Below, one piece after another: positions 1 through 7,906 of a stretch of 29,618 nucleotides of DNA; within the stretch, counting starts at the first letter, position 1, and each line of letters opens with the position of its first letter. The position numbers and the translations under genes were made by a program. Origin of the DNA: Fimbriimonas sp. (GTDB taxonomy: Bacteria; Armatimonadota; Fimbriimonadia; Fimbriimonadales; Fimbriimonadaceae); NCBI GenBank assembly GCA_030447945.1, contig JAUJNV010000013.1, forward strand, positions 1 to 29,618. The letters are read 5' to 3'. Under the pieces are notes generated by a model. It worked only from the letters and a program-made list of their open reading frames with translations. It was not told the origin of the DNA and made no database searches.

Positions 1-2010
1 GGCATTCCCACCAGCGCCGACAACCGCATCCTCTACTGGAACCGGGACATCTTCCGCAAGAAGGGGGCGGAGCTGCGTGCCGCGGGCCTTGATCCCGAGC
101 GCGCACCGCGCACCTGGAGCGAGCTGCTCAAGTACAGCAAGATCCTCACGGAGTTCGGGCCCAACGGCACGCTGAAGCGAGCCGGCTTCATGCCGAACTT
201 CGGCAACGCGTGGCTCTACATGTACGCGTTCCAGAACAACGCGAGCTTCATGTCGCCGGACGGCCGGGACTGCACGCTCTACAGCGAGGAGAGCGAGGAG
301 GCCCTGAAGTTCATGCTCGCGGGGTACGAGATCGTCGGGGGCTACGAGAAGGCCAAGGCGTTCGAGTCCGGCTTCCAGGCCAAGGAGAACGACCCTTTCA
401 TCCTGGGCAAGGTCGCCATGAAGATCGACGGGGACTGGATCCTGAACTCTCTCTCCCGCTGGGCTCCTGAGCTCGCGCTGGGCGTTGCCCCGCCGCCCCC
501 GCCGGATGACCGCTATTACCAGCGAGGGCGGTTCAAGGACGAGAAGGAGCCGCTCGTCACCTGGGTGGGCGGGTTCTCCTACGCAATTCCGAAGGGCGCT
601 TCGAACGTGGCCGACGCTTGGACCTTCATCAAGTTCGCCACGAGCACCGAAGGGCAGCTCATCGAGGCGCGGGCGCAGAAGGCGTGGGAGCAGCGCCGCG
701 GCCGATCCTATATCCCGCGACAGATGGGCAACAGGGAGCTGAACGAGGCGCTCTTCGCCAACTTCCGCCCGGCCGATCCGAAGTTCGCCGCCGCCGTGAA
801 GCAGCACTTGGAGATGGCCCCGCACGGGCGCATCCGGCCCGCGACGTTCGCGGGACAGACCCTGTGGAACGAGCACGCCCGCGCGATGGAGTCCGCGCTC
901 TACAAGAAGGCTTCCCCGAAGGACGCGCTCCTCACGGGCGAGGCGGCGGTCCAGCGGGACCTAGACGCGTTTTTCGACAAGGAGAAATATCCCATCATCG
1001 ACCTGGGCGTTCCCCTCAAGGTTGGGATCGGTTTGGTGATCGCCGCCCTCGCGGGCCTCGGCTTCTGGTTCTCGCGCCTGAAGCTCGGGCGGCTGGCGAG
1101 GAACGAGGCCAAGTGGGCGTACCTCTTCATCGCGCCCTGGGTGATCGGGTTCCTCGCGCTCACCCTCGGGCCGATGCTCGCCTCGCTCTTCTTCAGCTTT
1201 ACCCAGTACGACGTGCTGAACGAGGCGCGGTGGGTCGGAACGAAAAACTACGCGGACACCTTGGGCGCGGACGGTGCCAACGTGCGGAAGGCGCTCGGGA
1301 ACGCGGTGTACCTCGCCGTGTTCGGCGTACCCCTCGGCCTCTTCACCGGCCTCACCGTCGCCCTGCTGCTGAACACCGCTTCACGAGGGATGCGCATCTA
1401 TCGCACCCTGTTCTACGTGCCCGCCATCGTGCCGGGGACGGCGAGCGCGGTGCTATGGATCTGGGTTCTGACGCCCGACGCGAACAAGGGCTTGATCAAC
1501 GCCGGATGGCAGAACACGATTGGGCAGTGGATGAGCCTCCCGCCGCCGGGATGGCTCCAATCGGCGGACTGGTCGAAGAACGCGCTGATCCTCATGGGGC
1601 TGTGGGGCGCCGGGAGCGGCATGATCCTCTGGCTCGCGGGGCTGAAGGGCGTGCCGACGTCGCTTTATGAGGCGGCGGGCATCGACGGCGCGAACCCCCG
1701 CCAGCAGTTCTGGTCCGTCACCTTCCCGATGCTCAGCCCGATCATCTTCTTCAATGCGGTGATGGGGTTCATTGGAGCGATGCAGGAGTTCGACCGGCAG
1801 TACATCATGAAGGGCTCCACCGACGGCACCGTCGGCCCGGACGACTCGATGCTGACCCCGGTCTATCACCTCTTCATCAACGGGTTCACCTACTTCAAGA
1901 TGGGCTACGCCTCCTCCCTCGCTTGGCTCATTTTCGGAATCATCGTCGTGCTCACCTTCACCCAATTCAAGCTCGCGCCGCGGTGGGTGCATTATGAGGT
2001 GAAGAAGTGA
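1..2010 (+). CDS. Solute-binding protein fused to MalF-type sugar ABC permease (5' partial)
   Basis: The frame is open from base 1, so the start lies outside the window; 669 codons are visible. Residues 1 to about 330 look like the C-terminal part of a family 1 extracellular sugar-binding protein (NRILYWNRDIF, GKVAMKIDGDWIL, then WVGGFSYAIPKGASNVADAW). A hydrophobic helix follows at nt 1015-1075, then a CUT1/MalF permease with about six further helices (KWAYLFIAPWVIGFLAL onward). It carries the EAA loop EAAGIDGANPRQQFW at about nt 1668-1712, which contacts the ATPase. The fusion tethers the binding protein to the membrane, so a carbohydrate should be captured and imported by one polypeptide working with a MalG partner. 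Two small membrane proteins and MalG follow on the same strand. MalE-MalF fusions are known (for example in Bdellovibrio) but uncommon. The substrate cannot be read from sequence. Alternative starts such as the ATG at 190 would cut the binding domain and are unlikely. Confidence 0.9.
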   Translation, partial: GIPTSADNRILYWNRDIFRKKGAELRAAGLDPERAPRTWSELLKYSKILTEFGPNGTLKRAGFMPNFGNAWLYMYAFQNNASFMSPDGRDCTLYSEESEEALKFMLAGYEIVGGYEKAKAFESGFQAKENDPFILGKVAMKIDGDWILNSLSRWAPELALGVAPPPPPDDRYYQRGRFKDEKEPLVTWVGGFSYAIPKGASNVADAWTFIKFATSTEGQLIEARAQKAWEQRRGRSYIPRQMGNRELNEALFANFRPADPKFAAAVKQHLEMAPHGRIRPATFAGQTLWNEHARAMESALYKKASPKDALLTGEAAVQRDLDAFFDKEKYPIIDLGVPLKVGIGLVIAALAGLGFWFSRLKLGRLARNEAKWAYLFIAPWVIGFLALTLGPMLASLFFSFTQYDVLNEARWVGTKNYADTLGADGANVRKALGNAVYLAVFGVPLGLFTGLTVALLLNTASRGMRIYRTLFYVPAIVPGTASAVLWIWVLTPDANKGLINAGWQNTIGQWMSLPPPGWLQSADWSKNALILMGLWGAGSGMILWLAGLKGVPTSLYEAAGIDGANPRQQFWSVTFPMLSPIIFFNAVMGFIGAMQEFDRQYIMKGSTDGTVGPDDSMLTPVYHLFINGFTYFKMGYASSLAWLIFGIIVVLTFTQFKLAPRWVHYEVKK

Positions 2011-2017
2011 GGGGAGA

Positions 2018-2090
2018 GGGTATTACGGTGTTACGGTGCTACGGTATTGCGGATCGCCCAATACCGCAATACCGTAACACCGCAATACCC
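2018..2090. repeat. Inverted array of 8-nt repeats after the MalF fusion
   Basis: Starts 8 nt after the stop codon. The left arm (2018-2052) is built of units like TTACGGTG. The right arm (2064-2090) is its reverse complement except for one A/G difference and one extra unit (TGCTACGG, 2037-2044) on the left. The result is a 27-bp stem around an 11-nt centre. It ends 14 nt before the next ATG. Terminator or mRNA-stabilising hairpin is an inference; no T-run follows. Confidence 0.8.
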
Positions 2091-2104
2091 GCCCGGAGGG
2101 CACC

Positions 2105-2434
2105 ATGACCCCCAACGGCCTCTACGCCATCGGCACGCTCCTGACCTGGATCGGGTGGTTTGCGGCGGTGCGGGCCGCTTACCTGGGGCTGGGGCTCCTG
2201 TTTGGGCCGGGGGGGCTCGACCGGGCGCGGACGGTGCGTGGGCTACTCGTCGCGGCTCTGGTAGGGGCGGTGGCACTGATTTTGGGGGCGGCGATTCCGA
2301 TGAGCCTCGGGAGGCCGATGGACTCGGCGCTGCGGTTCCCCCTCGTCTGGTTCGTGATGCCGTTCTGGGCCTGGATGGGGCTCGTAAGCGCGACGATGAC
2401 CGTCGTGCGCGGAGCCCAGGTTGGCTCGCGCTGA
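2105..2434 (+). CDS. Small multi-pass membrane protein
   Basis: A 109-residue protein with three to four hydrophobic helices (around residues 5-33, 43-64 and 77-101). It starts at an ATG preceded by a good ribosome site, GGAGGG, at 2095-2100. I do not recognise a family. Its position between MalF- and MalG-type permeases on the same strand suggests co-expression with the importer. A role as accessory or assembly subunit is only inferred from context. The next ORF overlaps its last codons, which fits translational coupling. Confidence 0.65.
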   Translation: MTPNGLYAIGTLLTWIGWFAAVRAAYLGLGLLFGPGGLDRARTVRGLLVAALVGAVALILGAAIPMSLGRPMDSALRFPLVWFVMPFWAWMGLVSATMTVVRGAQVGSR

Positions 2435-2690
2435 ACCCGGGAGGAGCGGCTGGCTCGAATCCAGGGCGGCGGCGGCGTGGGCGGCCGCGGGCGCCGTCTT
2501 CTATTACGTCTTCCAGCGCGATACCGAGTCGAAGGTGGAGGTGCTCCGGGGGCGATTCCTCTCCGCGACGGTGGCGGGCACGCTGATCCTCCTCGCCGTC
2601 GCGACGATGGCCGCCATGATCTGGCGGATCGCGCCGCCGTGCGGACCCGCGGGCTCGCGAAGGGGATCGCCACGCAGGTGGCGCTCGTAG
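2421..2690 (+). CDS. Second small membrane protein, overlapping its neighbours
   Basis: Begins with TTG at 2421, inside the 3' end of the preceding gene, and encodes 89 residues with two hydrophobic segments (about residues 15-30, ending AVFYYVF, and 48-68, TVAGTLILLAVATMAAMIW). The last 20 residues ([15 protein letters not shown]) look like out-of-frame coding, because the MalG-type permease begins in another frame at about 2639. The true stop may therefore be hidden by an indel near 2640. No family recognised. Tight overlap on both sides suggests it belongs to the importer operon. Confidence 0.45.
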   Translation: MARAEPGRSGWLESRAAAAWAAAGAVFYYVFQRDTESKVEVLRGRFLSATVAGTLILLAVATMAAMIWRIAPPCGPAGSRRGSPRRWRS

Positions 2691-3942
2691 CGGGTTCGAT
2701 CGTGTTCGGCCTGCCGTTCGCGTACCTCCTGGTCACAAGCTTCAAGGAGGACCGGGACATGGCCTCGGCCGGGGAGGGATCGTGGGTTCCCCGGGTGCAG
2801 GTGACCGTTCCCACTTCGACAGGCAGAGAACCCCTCTACGAAGGGACGTACGAGGGGCAGCGGGCCGAGGGCACGATCATCGAAAGGCGGAGCGACGGGA
2901 CGGTGCGCGTCGACATCGCCCGCCCCTTGGCGATTCGGGGCGCGACGTTCGACGCGCGCCTGGACGACCTGAAGGTGATCCTGAAGCAAATCCCCATCGT
3001 CACCGGGAAGCTGGAAGGCGCGGCTTTCAAGGGGAAAGTGGTCGAGGAGCTCGAGGACGGGCGGCGGCGCGTCGAGGTCATGGAGCTGTCCCGCTCGCGG
3101 GGAAGGTGCAGGTCTTCGCGCCCGGAGATCTGGAGCCCGTGCGCCGCGTGGGGCTCCGCCTGGAGAACTACAGCGAGGCGCTCAGCTTCCTCCCCCGGAG
3201 ACGAAGGGCGGGCTCGTGTACCTGAAGAACACCTTGCTCATCGTGATCCTCCGTGGTGGGAACCATCCTGGCTCCGCCATCGTCGCCTACGCCTTCTCGC
3301 GCATGCAGTTTCCGGGGCGCGAGCCCCTGTTCGCGGTGCTCCTGAGCACGATGATGCTCCTGGCGGCCGTGACGCTGCTGCCGCAGTTCCTCATCTTCCG
3401 CAGCTTCGGCTGGATCGACACGCTGCTCGCTTTGTGGGTGCCCGCGTTCTTCGGCTCGGCGTTCAACATCTTTCTCCTGAGGCAGTTCTTCCTCCAGATC
3501 CCGATGGAGCTGGAGGACGCCTCGAAGATCGACGGCGCCTCCTACCCGCGCTCGTTCTGGTCCGTGATGCTGCCGCAGATCAAGCCCGCGCTGGCCGTCA
3601 TCGCGATCTGGACGTTCATGGGGGCCTGGAACAACTTCATGGGCCCGCTGATCTACATCAACTCCCCGGAGAACATGCCGATCAGCTACGCCCTTCAACT
3701 GTTCAGCAGCGACCGCGGCGCCGAGCCGGGAGCTCCTCATGGCGTTCACCGCGATGGCGATCCTCCCCGTGCTGGCCCTCTTCTTCTTCGCCCAGCGGTA
3801 CTTCATCGAGGGCGTGACGCTGAGCGGGCTCGGGGCGTTAGTAACGGCATGGCGAGCGTCGCACGGCGAGCGGTGGTCGATGAGCAAGGGGGCATCCGGA
3901 TCGAGGATCCGTCGCTCAAGCCTGGGCAAGTGGTGCGGGTGA
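2639..3942 (+). CDS. MalG-type sugar ABC permease, frameshifted, with long extracytoplasmic insert
   Basis: CUT1 permease partner of the upstream fusion. It must be read through several frames. Frame 2 covers GTG 2639 to about 3095 (helix 1 [17 protein letters not shown]), then frame 1, then frame 3 from about 3210. Frame 3 holds [27 protein letters not shown] and the EAA loop [17 protein letters not shown]; frame 1 returns from about 3730 ([28 protein letters not shown]). Near 3248 and 3273 two short deletions cancel: the expected SVVGTILAS is replaced by RGGNHPGS. That pattern points to consensus errors rather than decay. Between helix 1 and helix 2 lies an insert of about 145 residues with repeated beta-like segments ([31 protein letters not shown]), much longer than this loop usually is. 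MalG proteins end soon after the TLSG motif, so the natural stop is probably near 3840 and the last roughly 34 codons are doubtful. Confidence 0.75.
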
Positions 3943-4025
3943 TCTTGCTGCCCGATTCGCTCGATACGCCCTTCAATCCCGTTCATCCTTTATGTATGGG
4001 GAACGACGCCCTACGGTTTCGATGA
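3849..4025 (+). CDS. Possible small antitoxin-like protein
   Basis: An ATG at 3849 opens 58 codons. The first 40 ([15 protein letters not shown], then [15 protein letters not shown]) resemble the short beta-rich start of VapB/DUF2281-type antitoxins, in which a strand-turn-strand unit reads AxVDxxGxIxL. The end is less convincing. Another frame stays open from about 3980 to a TAG at 4141 and reads [16 protein letters not shown], so an indel near 3975 may hide a protein of about 97 residues. No toxin gene is visible next to it. Function is uncertain and the call rests on a weak motif only. Confidence 0.35.
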   Translation: MASVARRAVVDEQGGIRIEDPSLKPGQVVRVILLPDSLDTPFNPVHPLCMGNDALRFR

Positions 4026-4158
4026 CCCCTTCACGCCTGCCTTCGAAGAGGAAGTGGGCACAGCCTTACCACCACTAAAATCAGTGTTCGCCGACTCCAA
4101 TCCCCTACCGCCGAGTGGGCGCTTCGGGGCCTACGAGGAGTAGGGAAGAGGAGTTCCC

Positions 4159-6378
4159 ATGGTCAGACGCGCGCATCGACAGGGTCTTGGGCTTTTCGCC
4201 GCCGGAGTCGCCGTCATGGGTCTCTTGAGCATCGTGACGGGGGCGCCGCAGAAGGCGCCGCCGACGGCCGCCCGGCGAACGGTTTCGTCGCCGCTCTGGC
4301 AGTTGCTCAGCGGCAACCGGGGGCACGCGCAGGCGATCGATCTGGGCCTGACCTACACCTACGCGCAGCCGCCGAACAACCCCGGCGACGAAGGGCGGCG
4401 GCTGCTGGACAACGACGCTCCGGCGGACGACTGGAACAACGTCGTGGGCTTCAACTTCGTCGACGCTACCCTGGAGATGCGTTGGCCCAAACCGCAGTGG
4501 CTGGGCCGCGTGCGGCTGCGCATGGCCCACCCGCAGCACAAGCCCCGAAAGGTCGAGGTGCTGGGGCGGTCGGACGCTTCGAAGCCATGGACGCCCCTGG
4601 GCGAGATCGTGCCGTCGCAGGGGGAAAGCGGGAGCGGTTGGTACGAGCTGACCCTGCCCCAGACGAAGCTCGTGCGCGAGGTGCGCCTCGATCTGCGGCT
4701 AAAGGAGTGGGGCTTCTTTTTGCACGAGGTGCAGTTGTGGGGCGTGCCGGGCTATGTCGGCCGTGGCCCCGTCACCGCCGAGCGACGCGGCGGCAAGGCG
4801 CTGCTGGCCCAGAAAGGCGTGCCCCGCGCTACCATCGTCGTGGCCGAAGGAGCGCCGGAAAAAGTGCGTGCCGCCGCCTTTTTGCTGCAAAGCGCCCTGC
4901 ACCGGATGACGGGGGCGGGACTGCCGGTTGCGACGGACGCCGACAAGCCCACGGGAACGCTGCTTCTGGTCGGGCCCAGCAAGCTGACCGACGCCATGGG
5001 CGTGCAGGTTAAGCAGGGGGCGTACCCCGCCCGGGAGCGGTCCGTCGTAAAGGGGCAAAGCACGAAGTTCGCCCTGGTCGGCAACGATGCGGGCACCTAC
5101 GAGGGCACGCGGCGCGCCGTCTATCTCTTTCTGGAATCGCTCGGAGCCGGCTGGTTCGCGCCGCACCTGCGCTGGACGGTCCTTCCCAAAAGCGCCGCGC
5201 CGGAGGTCGGCCCGAGAGACATCGACTTTACGCCCGCCTTCAATTCGCGCGACATCGGGTGGACGTGGCCGAGAAGCGACTTCGATCCCACGGCCTGGGG
5301 CCTCGGCGGCAGCGGCGTCTTTCACGTGCATATCTATTCGGCCATCGTGCCCAAGGACGAGAAGACTTTCCGGGAGCACCCGGAGTGGTTCGCGATGGTG
5401 GGCGGCAAGCGGCAGAAAAGCCAGCTCAGCTTCACGCATCCCGAAGTCGTGAACCGCGCCGCGCAGATGGCCCGCGACTTTTTCGCCCAGCGCCCGGGGT
5501 TCGCCAGCTTCTCGCTGAGCGCCGACGACGCGGGCGGCTTCGACGAGAGCCCCGAGGCTCAGGCGCTGGACGTGAACGCGGGCGGCCGCACCTTGGCCTT
5601 CGCGAACGCCGTGGCGCGAAAGCTGCGCCTGACCCACCCTGACAAGAAACTGGTCTTCTACGCCTACTGGTTCACCAAACCGGCGCCCACGCGCGTCCGG
5701 GCCGAGCCGGGCGTCAACGTCATGGTGATCAACGACACGTGCCAGGCCCACGCGCTGGACGACCTGGGTTGCCCGGCCAATCACGAGTGGAAGGCCAACT
5801 TCGCCGCCTGGAAACGGACCGGCGCGGAGTTGAGCGCCTACGACTGGTACGTCCCCGCCGCCAACGATCCACGCTGGGCGGCGATCCCCCTCGTCCCGGG
5901 CGACGTCGCGCTGCGCGACCTGCGCTTCTACCATCGGCAGGGGGTGCGTTGGATGTTCTACGAGAGCGGCAACGGCGAGCGTGGGGAGACGTTCCCCCTG
6001 CGCTGGCCGCTCTATTACACCGTGGCGCGCGGCATGGAGAAGCCAAGCCTCACGTTCAAGGGGATCATGGACCCCGCGTGCCGCAAGCTGTTCGGTCCGG
6101 CGGGATCAGCGATGAGCGCCTTCTATCAGGAGCTGGCGCGAGCGCTGGAAGCCAGCCCCACGCACGGCGGCAATTGGCACCTCCCCAATGCCCGCGGCCT
6201 ATACCCGCCGCCCGTGCAAGCCAAGCTGCGCCGGCTGCTCGCCCAGGCGGCGGCCCAGGCCAAGACCAAGACCAAGGGAGTGGACCCGGCGATCGCCGCC
6301 CGCGTCGCCGACGTGCGCGCGGCGTGGACGCGAGCCGAGAAGGCCATCGCCACCTTTGCCGATCCGGGAAGCGGATAG
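4159..6378 (+). CDS. Exported DUF4838-family protein with discoidin-like N-domain
   Basis: A 739-residue intact ORF. ATG follows GAAGAGGAG, an acceptable ribosome site. Residues 8-28 form a signal peptide or anchor. Residues about 50-195 look like an F5/8-type galactose-binding fold (WLGRVRLRMAHPQHKP, VREVRLDLRL, LHEVQLWG). Residues 215-330 resemble the N-terminal domain that precedes GH20/GH67-type hydrolases (VRAAAFLLQSALHRMTGAGL). Residues 345-640 carry the DUF4838 pattern: FHVHIYSAIVP, HPEWFAMVGGKRQ, FASFSLSADDAGGF, YESGNGERG. The C-terminus is helical. DUF4838 proteins are related to glycan hydrolases but most have no tested activity. The importer upstream suggests glycan breakdown and uptake on the same strand. 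Which acidic residues would be catalytic cannot be assigned here. Confidence 0.85.
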   Translation: MVRRAHRQGLGLFAAGVAVMGLLSIVTGAPQKAPPTAARRTVSSPLWQLLSGNRGHAQAIDLGLTYTYAQPPNNPGDEGRRLLDNDAPADDWNNVVGFNFVDATLEMRWPKPQWLGRVRLRMAHPQHKPRKVEVLGRSDASKPWTPLGEIVPSQGESGSGWYELTLPQTKLVREVRLDLRLKEWGFFLHEVQLWGVPGYVGRGPVTAERRGGKALLAQKGVPRATIVVAEGAPEKVRAAAFLLQSALHRMTGAGLPVATDADKPTGTLLLVGPSKLTDAMGVQVKQGAYPARERSVVKGQSTKFALVGNDAGTYEGTRRAVYLFLESLGAGWFAPHLRWTVLPKSAAPEVGPRDIDFTPAFNSRDIGWTWPRSDFDPTAWGLGGSGVFHVHIYSAIVPKDEKTFREHPEWFAMVGGKRQKSQLSFTHPEVVNRAAQMARDFFAQRPGFASFSLSADDAGGFDESPEAQALDVNAGGRTLAFANAVARKLRLTHPDKKLVFYAYWFTKPAPTRVRAEPGVNVMVINDTCQAHALDDLGCPANHEWKANFAAWKRTGAELSAYDWYVPAANDPRWAAIPLVPGDVALRDLRFYHRQGVRWMFYESGNGERGETFPLRWPLYYTVARGMEKPSLTFKGIMDPACRKLFGPAGSAMSAFYQELARALEASPTHGGNWHLPNARGLYPPPVQAKLRRLLAQAAAQAKTKTKGVDPAIAARVADVRAAWTRAEKAIATFADPGSG

Positions 6379-6445
6379 CAGGATTCGAGCTTTGCCGGAT
6401 CTTGTTGTACAACCCCGGCGCGGGGATCGCGCCGTGAACGTCGGG

Positions 6446-6461
6446 GCTTCCTTCGGGAAGC
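6446..6461 (+). terminator. UUCG-capped hairpin downstream of the DUF4838 gene
   Basis: GCTTCC-TTCG-GGAAGC forms a perfect 6-bp stem with the very stable UUCG tetraloop. It is followed by AGAAAAGTTTT, about 70 nt after the stop codon. It fits a weak intrinsic terminator or RNA-stabilising hairpin. Confidence 0.5.
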
Positions 6462-6469
6462 AGAAAAGT

Positions 6470-6536
6470 TTTAAGTGTTGAGTATTGAGTATCCAGACCG
6501 TGGTCTTCTCCCTCAATACTTCTCACTGGATACTTT
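6470..6536. repeat. 7-nt tandem/inverted repeat element behind the DUF4838 gene
   Basis: The left side contains 7-nt units (GTGTTGA, GTATTGA, GTATCCA). The right side contains their reverse complements (TCAATAC at about 6513 and TGGATAC at about 6527), in an order that would need crossed pairing. A small perfect hairpin AGACC-GT-GGTCT lies between them at 6495-6506. It belongs in style with the other inverted tandem-repeat elements of this window. Confidence 0.6.
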
Positions 6537-6590
6537 CCGCGTTAGGGAGGAGGAGAGGAGCCCTCTCTACATCCTGGTTTTGTCCAGATC

Positions 6591-6771
6591 CTCGTCGGAG
6601 GGTTACGCCCGCAGGGCGTGTAGTCGTCGCGCCCGGCGACGCCGCCGCCCGCCGTCTGCAGGACGAAACCTTCGGAGGAGGCGCCCGATGCATAGCCCGC
6701 GGGGGCGTGCCAGGTGGAAAGCCCCGGCGTAGCGCAGGGCGACCGCCCTGCGGGCGTAACCCTCCGACGAG
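6591..6771. repeat. Perfect 28-bp inverted repeat around 125 nt
   Basis: The left arm 6591-6618 (CTCGTCGGAGGGTTACGCCC...) and right arm 6744-6771 are exact reverse complements. The inner side of the right arm also forms a perfect 9-bp hairpin, CGCAGGGCG-AC-CGCCCTGCG, at 6735-6754. The 125-nt interior shows no convincing coding. Together with flanking sequence this fills the 6379-6855 gap, where no gene is seen. It could be a small non-autonomous mobile element or a large structured RNA; no target-site duplication is evident. Confidence 0.8.
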
Positions 6772-6855
6772 AATATCAACAGGGCCCTACATCCTCCTTT
6801 GCAGGCCAGGTCGTGCCGAAGGTAGGCCTGGGCTTCGCCCGGCGCAACGGTTTTC

Positions 6856-7089
6856 TCACCACGGCCCGGGCATCGAGCCCGCACAGACCGGAGCACCGAC
6901 GATCACGAAAAAGAAGAGGAGAAGCCACAAGGGCCAACTGGGCCAGAATCGGCGCCATCCGAGGGGCAGGCTCCTGTCTTTGAGCGCGGCAAGCAGAAAC
7001 GACCCCGACAGGACCACGGCGTAGCCCACGAGCCAGAGGAGAGTCATGCGCTGCTTTCCGTCCATGGTCGAAGTTGAACCCGCGTTCAC
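6856..7089 (-). CDS. Small two-helix membrane protein
   Basis: A 77-residue ORF beginning with GTG at 7089. The site GAGGTAGAG at 7094-7102 overlaps the comEA stop codon and gives good spacing, so translational coupling is likely. It has two hydrophobic helices, around residues 15-35 (MTLLWLVGYAVVLSGSFLLA) and 50-68 (WPLWLLLFFFVIVGAPVC), with a charged loop between. No family recognised. It ends the ppx-comEA run on this strand. An internal ATG at 7065 is a possible but weaker start, with no ribosome site. Part of its 5' region is duplicated in decayed form near 10220. Confidence 0.55.
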   Translation of the reverse strand: MNAGSTSTMDGKQRMTLLWLVGYAVVLSGSFLLAALKDRSLPLGWRRFWPSWPLWLLLFFFVIVGAPVCAGSMPGPW

Positions 7090-7100
7090 CGATCTCTACC

Positions 7101-7769
7101 TCATAGCGCGAGGTAGGGGCGCATCTTCTCCATCTTCTTCGTCCCGATGCCGGGGACGGCCATGAGCTCGTCCACCGTCTGGAAGCTCCCGTGGCGCTCG
7201 CGGTACTCCACGATGCTCCGCGCGGTCGCCGGCCCGACGCCGGGGATGGCTTCGAGTTCGGCGGCGGTCGCGTTGTTGAGGGAGATGCTCCCCGGCGCGG
7301 GCTCCGGCTCTCCCGACGGCGAAGTAGAGGGCGGCGCGGTCTCCGTCTCAGCTCCGCTCGGCAAAGCGGGCGGGGGGTATGTGGAAGCGGATGCCGAAGC
7401 CTTGCGAACCACGACGCGCTCGCCATCGGTCAGGCGCGCCGCCAGGTTGAGGCTGTCAAGGTCGGCGGTCGGCAGCGCGCCGCCCGCCTGCCGAATCGCG
7501 TCGTCGACCCTCGCCCCCGTCCGAAGGCGGAGCAGGCCGGGGCGGCGGACTGCTCCGGCCACGTGGACCACGATCTCTTGGGCCGCTTCCGACGACGGTG
7601 AGAGGGGCGCTCCCGGTGGCGGCACGCCGGGGGCGGACGGCGTCGTCCCCAACACGATGGGCGCCGGCTTCCTCAGGTGTCGCGAGCCGATGAGCCCCAT
7701 GCCGAGCAGCGTCAGCGCCGCGATTGCCGCGTACCCAAACCGCTCGCGGGAAGGCATGTGGCTCCACAT
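7101..7769 (-). CDS. comEA: ComEA-like helix-hairpin-helix DNA-binding protein
   Basis: 222 residues from ATG 7769, preceded by AAAGGTGG 5 nt upstream; longer in-frame starts lack such a site and would add a Pro-rich leader. Residues 10-28 (AAIAALTLLGMGLIG) are a membrane anchor. Residues 60-125 form an SLBB-type domain (IVVHVAGAVRRPGLLRL, VDDAIRQAGG, VVVRKA). A Pro/Ser-rich linker follows, then two helix-hairpin-helix motifs: LEAIPGVGPATARSIVEYR and LMAVPGIGTKKMEKMRPYL. This is the ComEA layout. ComEA binds incoming double-stranded DNA outside the inner membrane during natural transformation. No ComEC is present in the window. A decayed copy of its 3' half lies near 10260-10390. Confidence 0.9.
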   Translation of the reverse strand: MWSHMPSRERFGYAAIAALTLLGMGLIGSRHLRKPAPIVLGTTPSAPGVPPPGAPLSPSSEAAQEIVVHVAGAVRRPGLLRLRTGARVDDAIRQAGGALPTADLDSLNLAARLTDGERVVVRKASASASTYPPPALPSGAETETAPPSTSPSGEPEPAPGSISLNNATAAELEAIPGVGPATARSIVEYRERHGSFQTVDELMAVPGIGTKKMEKMRPYLAL

Positions 7770-7872
7770 AAGGCCACCTTTCGACTCCGGCGCCGCAAAT
7801 TCCTGCTTAGGGGGGCGGGGATTCTTTGGACCCACGGGCCTTGCCGGGGAGGGTTGAGGTACCAGCCCATTC

Positions 7873-7906
7873 GGGAAATCCGAAATCCAAAATCTAAAAT
7901 CTCCCC
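7873..7906. repeat. Single array of AAAATCC/AAAATCT-type repeats at the ppx 3' end
   Basis: GGGAAATCCGAAATCC and the following AAAATCTAAAATCTCCCC use the same 7-nt unit as the element at 12958-13058, but I see no convincing second arm. On the minus strand the unit ATTTTAG provides the TAG stop codon of the Ppx gene, so its last residues are encoded by the repeat. The 7770-7893 interval otherwise holds nothing recognised. Confidence 0.65.

Noticed and set aside
2477..3817. 446-codon frame taken as one permease
   Set aside because: Only its part from 2639 to about 3095 fits the MalG-type protein; the remainder is out of frame and Arg/Pro/Ala-rich.
4699..5934. 411-codon minus-strand frame opposite the DUF4838 gene
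   Set aside because: No recognisable domain; the plus-strand protein has a coherent family pattern.
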